From an uncultured Methylophilaceae bacterium (lineage in GTDB: Bacteria > Pseudomonadota > Gammaproteobacteria > Burkholderiales > Methylophilaceae): DNA of 64,000 nucleotides. Below, one piece after another: positions 57,028 to 64,000 of the stretch (its first letter is position 1; the number at the start of each line of letters is the position of its first letter). The stretch spans positions 372,001-436,000 of the forward strand of contig CAJIZS010000001.1 of NCBI GenBank assembly GCA_905182075.1. The letters run 5' to 3'. The notes under the pieces were generated by a model. That model made no database searches and had not been told where the DNA came from. It saw nothing but the letters and a program-made list of their open reading frames with translations. Made by a program: the position numbers and the translations under genes.

Positions 57028-58231
57028 TGGCAGTAGAAACATGGTCTGAAATTGCAATAAAAGAGCAAAATATAAAAAAGTTATGCCACCCAAAAAATTC
57101 TACTAGATACCCTGTTGAGGCATTGGTAATGGTTCGGGGGATTGCTGAAAGACCTGTAAATAATGCAAATTGAGTCGCAGTAAATTTAGGATTCGTAGTT
57201 TTTGCAATGTAAGCAAGAAATGCTGTAGTCCCAAGTCCTGCAGCAAAGAATTCTAAGCCAACCGTAATTCCTAGTATTAAGGGGCTATATCCGGATATTG
57301 CAAGCCAAGCAAAGCTTAATGTAGCAAACATCTGCATAAATCCAAAAATCCATAGTGCACGATTAATCCCAATTTTAATCATCAAAATACCACCTAGAAT
57401 TCCACCAATAATACTTGCCCAAAACCCCACAGTTTTAGCAATCACTCCAATTTCGGTCATTGAAAAACCAAGATCCATATAGAATGGGGTAGCAAGTGCC
57501 GTTGCCATACTATCCCCAATCTTATAAAGAAAAATAAATAGTAAAATTAAGATTGCTTCTTTTATTCCTTTGCGATTTATAAACTCCACAAATGGCTCAA
57601 TTACTGCTTCCTTGATTGTTATAACGGTACTTTTAATAAAGGTTCTTTTATTAAAATTGTTAATATAATTCCTGGAATCATAAATAAGCCAGTAATAAAA
57701 AACACAAGTTCCCAAGCGAAGACGTCAGCTAAAATAAGAGCCAGAGAGCCGGGAATTAACTGAGAAAATTTATATGCATTAACATGGATGGCAGTTCCTA
57801 AGCCAAGCTCATTGTCTAAGAGTAATTCCCGACGATATGCATCAATTACCGCATCTTGACTAGCACTAAAAAAGGCAATAGATGTTGATATTATTGCGAC
57901 TGTCATGATTTGTGATTTTGGAAAATAGTAATCCTGCCATGCTAATTGAAGCTAAAAGTAATACTTGAAAAATAATTAACCAACCTTTTCTTCGTCCCAT
58001 TGAAAATGAAAAACCATCAAATAATGGAGCCCAAAGAAATTTCAATACATAAGGTAGCTGAATAAATGAAAAAAGAGCTATTGCCTTTAGTTCTAAGCCA
58101 CTATCCATTAACCAAGCTGGTAAAAGACTAATTAAAATGAATAATGGCAGACCAGAAGTGAAACCTGTAAAAATACAGATAAGCATTTTCTTTGTGAGTA
58201 AATCACGCCAAATTATTGATGAATCTGACAT
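57014..58231 (-). CDS. ampG: AmpG-type muropeptide permease, frameshifted
   Basis: MFS permease importing anhydromuropeptides for recycling, which would feed the Mpl pathway. LICIFTGFTSGLPLFILISL, FSFIQLPYVLKFLWAPLFDG, SASQDAVIDAYRRELL and FLYKIGDSMATALATPFYMD are typical of AmpG. Breaks lie near 57890 and 57640. The last residues (SDHVSTAIRLT) look atypical and may reflect another indel at the xthA overlap. Confidence 0.9.
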
Positions 58232-58233
58232 CT

Positions 58234-58794
58234 TTAGGAACGAAGAATAGAATTAGATCCAAAAACAAGATCTACAGATGAAGCTGTCCATTTAATTACT
58301 CCAGATTTTCTATCAACAATTTTATATTTATTTTCTCCAGAAACATTCCATTTATTACTCATGTCCATTAAATTAACAAAGAAATCATTTGACAAAACTC
58401 CTAATTGGATTAATTGAATTCTATTTCTCCAGTATCCAAAATTTGGAAATGTTACAATTACTTGTTTTCCGACGCGTAACATTTCATTTAAGAATTTCTT
58501 CAGTGTTATGCATAGATTGGATAGTTTTCGATAAAATCACAACATCAAATGAATTATCTTCAAATTCTGGCAATCCAGCTTCTATATCTACTTGAAGAAC
58601 ATTGATTCCTTTTTTAAGTGATTTTAACCAGTTATCAGGATCTTTCTCAATTCCATATCCTGTTATGTTCGTCGTTGTAAAGAGGTTAATAGGTTCCCAT
58701 CTCCACAACCAAGATCAAGAACTTTTGAGTTTGAATTAACCCAATTAGCTATAATTGGAAAATCATATCTATAATTGTTTTTTTTCAAATTCAT
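58234..58794 (-). CDS. metW: Methionine biosynthesis protein MetW, frameshifted and patched
   Basis: SAM-dependent methyltransferase-like partner of MetX. The N-terminus [12 protein letters not shown] is broken near 58690; [56 protein letters not shown] and [20 protein letters not shown] are diagnostic. After LIQLG the protein switches to catalase-peroxidase sequence and the MetW C-terminus is missing. Start overlaps the metX stop (TAATG). Confidence 0.92.
58237..58395 (-). other. Catalase-peroxidase (KatG)-like patch ending metW
   Basis: Reads [16 protein letters not shown], then [20 protein letters not shown] and NSILRS. This is the C-terminal KatG signature LTNDFFVNLLDM...[26 protein letters not shown]. 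It follows LIQLGV of MetW, a string similar to the KatG PGVLTNDFF junction. No other katG sequence occurs in the window. Confidence 0.75.
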
Positions 58795-59889
58795 TAATTT
58801 CCTAGCATTTTATTGAAGTAAGATTTCTGAAAGGCATATGCAGGCTCTGTCATTAAAAAAGCATCATGTCCATGAATTGATGTTTTGCTCAGCATATTTA
58901 ACATCAATATTATCCATCCAAAAGTGCCTTAACAATTTCTTTAGATCTATTCGGTGAAAAACGCTTAATAAAGAAATGAAATCACAAGAAATTTTGATTT
59001 AATTTTTTTAAAAATTTTACTAAGATATTTTGCTCCCACTTGCAGGATCATAATAATCTAAAGCTTTTGTCATTCTAATATAGGTATTTGCATCAAATTC
59101 CTTGGCAAACTTATCTCACTGGATAGATAGGTACGATTGGCATCATACCTGTACTAAAATCATACTTATAATCCTTATTTTTAAGTTTCCTACCAAATTT
59201 TGTATCCATTACATCGTCAGATAAGTAGTAATATGCCCAAGCATTCTAGCAATTCTTAAGCCTCTTCTCGGTTGTTTATTTTTTTTATAATAGTTTCCTT
59301 TATTGAAATCTGGGTCAGTCATTATTGCTTGTCTGGCAATTTCATTGAATGCTATATTTTGTGCAGTTAACTTTGGTGCAGCTGCTATAGCAATACAATT
59401 ATTTATTAATTCTGGATATTGAAATGACCACTGTAATGCCTGCATTCCACCAAGACTTCCGCCAATAACTGCTGAGAGTTTAGAGATATTCAAGGATGTT
59501 ATTAATGCTTCATGAGAGTTAACCCAATCTTCAACCGTTGCAATTGGAAATTTAGATCCCCAAGGTTTATTGGTTTTTTTATTAATTGATTTTGGGCCCG
59601 AGCTACCGTCGCTTCCCCCAAGATTATTAATACCAATCACAAAAAATTTATTTGTATCTAGAGTTTTATTAGGACCAATAAGATTATCCCACCATCCAGG
59701 GTGCTTATCAGCACTTGAGTATTTTCCAGCGAGATGGTGATTACCTGAGAGTGCATGACATACTAATACTGCATTATTCTTATTTTTATTTAATTTACCG
59801 TAAGTTTTATATGCTAGTTCAGCAGACTTTAAAATTTTACCTGATAAAAGTTTTATATTACCTAATTTAAAATTTTCATATTTACCCAT
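58794..59889 (-). CDS. metX: Homoserine O-acyltransferase, frameshifted 3' half
   Basis: Acylates homoserine for methionine synthesis. [51 protein letters not shown], nucleophile Ser in [20 protein letters not shown] and, in broken frames, the catalytic end [18 protein letters not shown]. From about 58800 to 59215 there are many indels. metX-metW is the usual proteobacterial pair; MetH in the same window completes the pathway. Confidence 0.94.
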
Positions 59890-59950
59890 GAATCTATTAT
59901 CCTTTTCATTTATCTAAATGATTATACTATTCTCACGATGACTTTCTTAA

Positions 59951-60800
59951 TCAATTTTTTATTTCACCAGATGAAACTCTAATAATTTTATTTAAATCTT
60001 TATCTTTTGTAATTTTAATAAAATTATTATTTAAAAAAATAGAGTTTATTTCACCTGATTGGTCAAAGCCATGCTCTATAAATACCCTTCCTTTTTTACT
60101 TAAAAAATTTGGACTTTCCTCAATGATATGAGAAATATCTTTAAGCCCATTATTTTTTGAGATTAATGCAATTTTCGGCTCATAAGATAGTTCTGGGTTA
60201 TTTAGGTAAGAACTTTCTTCATCAATATAGGGAGGGTTACTTATTATTACATCAACTTTAGGCAAGGTGGTTGAACCAATTACTTTGTATAGCCTTAATA
60301 TTTTTTAATTTGAAATTTCTAATATTTTTTTCTGCAACTTTTAATGCTTTTAACGAAACATCTGAAATAAGAACATGCGACTTAGGAATTTTTTTGGCTA
60401 ATGTGATCCCTATTATTCCTGAGCCTGTCCCTAAATCTAGTATATTAATTTCCTGTTTTGGTGGGTATTTTTTTAAAATCAAGTCTATTAATAGTTCAGT
60501 ATCCTGCCTGGGTATAAGGGTTTCTTGAGATACAAAAAAATTTAACCCATAAAAGTCCCACTCACCTATTATATGAGCTAGTGGCTTATGTTGTATTCGC
60601 TCTTCTAATATTTTGTATATTTTATTTTTATTTTTTTGCTTTATTGGTAACAACTGATTCGAAATTAAATGAGCGTGTTTCATCTTTAATTCATGCTCAA
60701 GTATAAATCTAGCTTCAATTCTAGCTTCTCTGGTAGATAGTTTTATTTTATTTTTTAATATCTCAATAATATTATTTTGAATATCAAATAAGCTTTCCAT
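59951..60800 (-). CDS. prmC: Release factor glutamine methyltransferase, one frameshift
   Basis: Methylates the GGQ Gln of PrfA/PrfB. The N-terminal helical domain (STREARIEARFILEH), FFVSQETLIPRQDTELLIDL, NILDLGTGSGIIGITLA (SAM motif I) and the catalytic VDVIISNPPYIDEESSYL. The single break is near 60262. It lies two bases after prfA, its substrate gene. Confidence 0.95.
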
Positions 60801-60802
60801 TT

Positions 60803-61854
60803 CTAGCTCTCTTCGAGCTGTGCTAATAAATCTGCCTGGTGTTCATTATTAAGAGCTTCAATTAGTTCAGATAATTCACCATCCATAATTAAGTCAATCT
60901 TATAAAGCGTTAAATTTATTCTGTGGTCAGTAATTCTTCCTTGTGGGAAATTATAAGTTCTTATTCTTTCAATCTTCAACATCCTGCTTCTCACTGTTTC
61001 TTTTTTGCATTTCAAGTTCGTATAGTTTAGATTTTAATTGTTTCATTGCCTGATCTTTATTAGCATGTTGAGATCTCCCGTCTTGACATTGAACAACTGT
61101 TGAAGTTGGTAAATGAGTAATTCTTACAGCAGAATCAGTTTTGTTTATGTGTTGTCCTCCCGCCCCTGATGCTCTGTAAGTATCAATCCTAATGTCAGCA
61201 GGATTGATGTCAATATCATCAATTTCATCTGCTTCTGGAAGAACTGCAACAGTCAGCTATGTGAGGTATCGTACCCTTGAGTTTCGGTATCTGGAACTCT
61301 CTGCACCCGATGACCACCCAGATTCAAATTTAATTTTGAGAATAAGCACCTGACCGACTATCTTTAACTATAATTTCTTTGTAACCACCAACTTCTGATT
61401 CATTTGCTGAAACAATTTCTATTTTCCACTTCATTCTTTCTGCAAATCTGTTGTACATTCTATAAATATCTCCTGCAAATAAGGCGGATTCATCTCCCCC
61501 TGCTCCCGCCCTAATTTCAAGAAATATATTTTTTTCGTCATTTGGATCTTTTGGAAAGAAGTGTCTTAAGGTCTTCTTCTATTTTCTCTATTTTTAATTT
61601 TCCACTTTCTATTTCATCTTGAGCAAATACCTTCATTTCGGAGTCACTCAACATTTCCTTGGCATCCTCTACATCTTTATTGACTTCAATAAACTTTTGA
61701 TAAATATTAACAATGGGCTGTATATCAGAATGCTCTTTTGATATTTTTTTATATCTTTCCATATCTTTTGTCACATCTTCATGACTCAATTCAGTATTAA
61801 GCACATCAATTCTTTTTACCAAAGCTTCAATTTATTTTTCATTGAAAGTTTCAT
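60803..61854 (-). CDS. prfA: Peptide chain release factor 1, frameshifted
   Basis: Reads UAA/UAG. N-terminus [20 protein letters not shown] (one indel at about 61830), helical domain [19 protein letters not shown], then the peptidyl-tRNA hydrolysis motif [17 protein letters not shown] at about 61135-61185 and the end [20 protein letters not shown]. Breaks lie near 61545, 61340, 61250 and 60985. hemA-prfA-prmC order is conserved in proteobacteria. Confidence 0.95.
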
Positions 61855-61857
61855 AAG

Positions 61858-63080
61858 CTATTCTTTAAGGTCGTATATTATTTTAAGTAAATCTGAAATT
61901 TCATTATTTTTTTGAGGCGAATTAAGAGCTTTAGATGGATGATGTAAGAATTTTTTAGATAGATTATTACTTAGTTTTTCTAGAATTTTCTCTACTGGAA
62001 GTCCTTTTTTTATGTCATTTTGAGCTTTCTTTAATTCTTGTACCCTAATATTTTCTATTTGATTTCTTAGAGATAGGATTGTCGGTATTGTTTTTTTCTG
62101 CTGTTCTTTATCGAAGAATTCGGTAGCTTTGCTATTAATCAATATTTCTGCTTTTTTTACAGCTTCTTCCAGTATTTGATTTTCCTTCTTGGGATTGTTT
62201 GCCCTATGATAAAATGTATAGAGAAAAATGTCACTAACTTCACTTGCTTCATTCTCTATATCTCTTGGTATTGCTAAATCAATCAAAAGCATAGGCTTAT
62301 GTTTTCTTGCTTTAATTGCCCTTTCTATCATTCCCAGACCGATTATAGGAAGTTGACTTGAAGTGGAACTCACAACAATATCGTAATAATGTAGCTGCTC
62401 TGTTATTTCTCCAAGAAGAAAGGCATCGGCATTTATTTTTTTTGCCATTGCTCGACCATTTTGAATGGATCTGTTTGCGATTGAAATTTTTTGAGGGTTG
62501 TGTTTATTAAAATATTTAGCACACATTTCAGCCATATCGCTTGCACCAATAAATAATATTCGAGTTTTCTCAATTTCCCCGAATATTCTTTTTGATATCT
62601 TCAGAATGGTTGAAGCGATTGTTGTCGTACTTGAACCAATTTCAGTTTTGGTCCTAACCTCTTTAGCTGATTGAAAAGATTTTTGGAAAAAGGTGTCTAA
62701 AAATTTCCCTTGTGTTCCTGCAAAATTAGCAATTTTGGAAGCTTGTTTCATTTGACCAAGAATTTGTGTTTCCCCTAAGATCATACTGTCAAGACCTGCG
62801 CCAGATGAAACAATAATAACTTCTTTATTTTTATAAATATATAAATGTTTTTTTAATTGAGATAGTTTAACTTGATGAAAGTCAGCCAACCTGTTATATT
62901 TTCATCATTTTCTGTATATATTTCCGTTCTATTACATGTTGATAAAATCACTGCTTTAGAGCCAGTGTTTTTCTTTAAATCAAGAAGTGCATGACTAATT
63001 AGATCAGACGAAAAGACAAATTTCTCTCTTATACTTAGAGGCGCCGTTTTGTGGTTTAATCCAATTAGGTTTAGTTCCAT
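61858..63080 (-). CDS. hemA: Glutamyl-tRNA reductase, one frameshift
   Basis: First enzyme of C5 haem synthesis. LIGLNHKTAPLSIREKFVF, nucleophile Cys in ILSTCNRTEIYTEN, GAGLDSMILGETQILGQMK, FLDTFFQKSFQSAKEVRTKT and the NADPH motif ILFIGASDMAEMCAKYF. One break near 62870. Divergent from rpe. Confidence 0.96.
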
Positions 63081-63182
63081 AATGTATATTCAGTCATGTA
63101 GCTTTATATTGTTAATCAAAAAAGGGTAAAATAGGTATAATAAAGATATTTTTAATCAATTTAATTCGGGACTTATAGCTTT

Positions 63183-63881
63183 ATGGAAAAAACTTTTAGG
63201 ATCGCACCTAGTATTTTATCAGCTAATTTTGCAAAATTAGGGGAAGAAATTACAGATGTCATTACTTCTGGTGCAGATATTGTTCATTTTGATGTAATGG
63301 ATAATCATTATGTTCCTAATTTAACTATTGGGCCACTAGTTTGCAATGCTATTAGACCTGTCACAGATGCAATAATAGATGTACATTTAATGGTAAAGCC
63401 GGTTGATAGAATCATTCCAGATTTTGCAAAAGCGGGGGCAAATATAATTACATTTCATCCTGAGGCCTCAGATCATATTGATAGAAGTTTGTCTTTAGTA
63501 AGAGACTCCGGATGTAAGTCTGGCCTAGTTTTTAATCCTGCAACCCCATTACATTATCTTGATCACGTAATGGATAAGGTTGATATGGTCTTATTGATGT
63601 CTGTAAATCCAGGTTTTGGAGGTCAAAAATTTATGCCAGAGACTTTAAATAAATTAAGGTTAGCAAGAAAAAAAATTGATGCCTATACTGAAAAGACAGG
63701 AAGAGAGATTTGGCTAGAAGTTGATGGTGGTGTTAATGTAGACTAATATGCTGAAATAGCGAAGGCTGGTGCTGATACATTTGTTGCAGGGTCAGCAATT
63801 TTTGGATCGGCAAAGATGATGATCCAAACCATTACGATACTATTCTTAAGGCCGTGAGCCACTTAAATAAAAAATTTGTAA
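63183..63881 (+). CDS. rpe: Ribulose-phosphate 3-epimerase, frameshifted near the end
   Basis: Interconverts ribulose-5-P and xylulose-5-P (pentose and ribulose monophosphate cycles). [37 protein letters not shown] (metal His/Asp), [36 protein letters not shown] and [11 protein letters not shown]. After an indel at 63743 it continues [17 protein letters not shown] and, one frame on, [17 protein letters not shown]. The stop is inferred from the A run at about 63869-63874. Confidence 0.94.
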
Positions 63882-64000
63882 ATATTAAAGGAATTTTTTT
63901 TGATTTAGACGGCACATTATTTGATACTGCACCTGAATTAATTGGTGCTGTAAATTCTATGCTTAAAGACATGTCTCTTGGAGAGTTAGATGAGGAATCT
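63878..64000 (+). CDS. gph: Phosphoglycolate phosphatase, 5' part
   Basis: HAD-family start IKGIFFDLDGTLFDTAPELI with the catalytic DxD(G)T, cut by the window end. It follows rpe directly, as in many betaproteobacteria (rpe-gph-trpE). As sequenced, its frame is continuous with the end of rpe and its own start codon is not identifiable. Confidence 0.85.

Noticed and set aside
63183-64000. Apparent rpe-gph fusion
   Set aside because: The frame runs through only because of an A6 run; one fewer A gives a stop at 63879-63881. Other frameshifts lie just upstream.

Overview
The window is low in GC and densely packed with conserved single-copy bacterial genes. Gene content and order point to a small-genome, probably marine betaproteobacterium close to the methylotrophic Methylophilales (OM43-like). 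This is inference from gltBD-hemE, thiS-thiG-apaG-mltA, lipB-lipA, rlpA-rodA-mrdA-mreDCB divergent from gatCAB, metX-metW-ampG, hemA-prfA-prmC, a torF-glnK-amtB nitrogen operon and a PQQ gene set including a 23-residue pqqA. No tRNA, rRNA, IS element, prophage or CRISPR array was recognised.

Layout. 1-3.9 kb: gltB (partial), gltD, a small lipoprotein, hemE. 4-5.7 kb: actP with a DUF485-like partner. 5.9-11.3 kb: plsC, a lipoprotein PQQ dehydrogenase, a radical SAM protein, cytochrome b561, a quinoprotein-associated zinc hydrolase and a DoxX protein. 11.3-15.1 kb: mutY, uppP and thiC with a TPP riboswitch. 15.3-18.4 kb: a TolC-type protein, an isochorismatase and waaA. 18.7-23.8 kb: B12-dependent ribonucleotide reductase, a secreted protease, an MliC-like lipoprotein and a dienelactone hydrolase. 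24-28 kb: thiS, thiG, apaG, mltA, an lptM-like gene, lysA. 28-33.3 kb: ispH, nudB, nadA, a HIT protein, a [2Fe-2S] ferredoxin, tonB-like, mpl. 33.3-40.3 kb: metH, ubiK, sigma-54 promoter, torF, glnK remnant, amtB, pqqA. 40.4-46.2 kb: a Gx transporter, NusG-II protein, apbE, gshB, gshA, lipA, lipB, ybeD. 46.2-52.3 kb: cell-shape genes rlpA, rodA, mrdA, mreD, mreC, mreB. 52.5-64 kb: gatCAB, pyrE, xthA, ampG, metW, metX, prmC, prfA, hemA, rpe, gph (partial).

Sequence quality dominates the reading. About two thirds of the genes are broken by one or more frameshifts, often in A or T runs, although protein similarity continues across each break. Many of these genes are essential, so sequencing error is much more likely than gene decay. 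Gene spans below run across such breaks. Several genes also hold 60-420 bp patches that read as pieces of unrelated proteins: catalase-peroxidase in metW, PhoH in gatA, an Fe-S oxidoreductase in glnK, HemD in ispH, RdgB in plsC, and a tyrosyl-tRNA synthetase-like piece in mpl. Switch points often fall on a few shared residues. This looks like wrong paths taken during read correction or assembly of a mixed community, not biology.

The most interesting real biology is the PQQ/quinoprotein cluster with a distant orphan pqqA, the sigma-54 promoter in front of torF-glnK-amtB, the apbE/NusG-II/Gx flavinylation-type gene set beside glutathione synthesis, and reliance on cobalamin through both MetH and class II ribonucleotide reductase.
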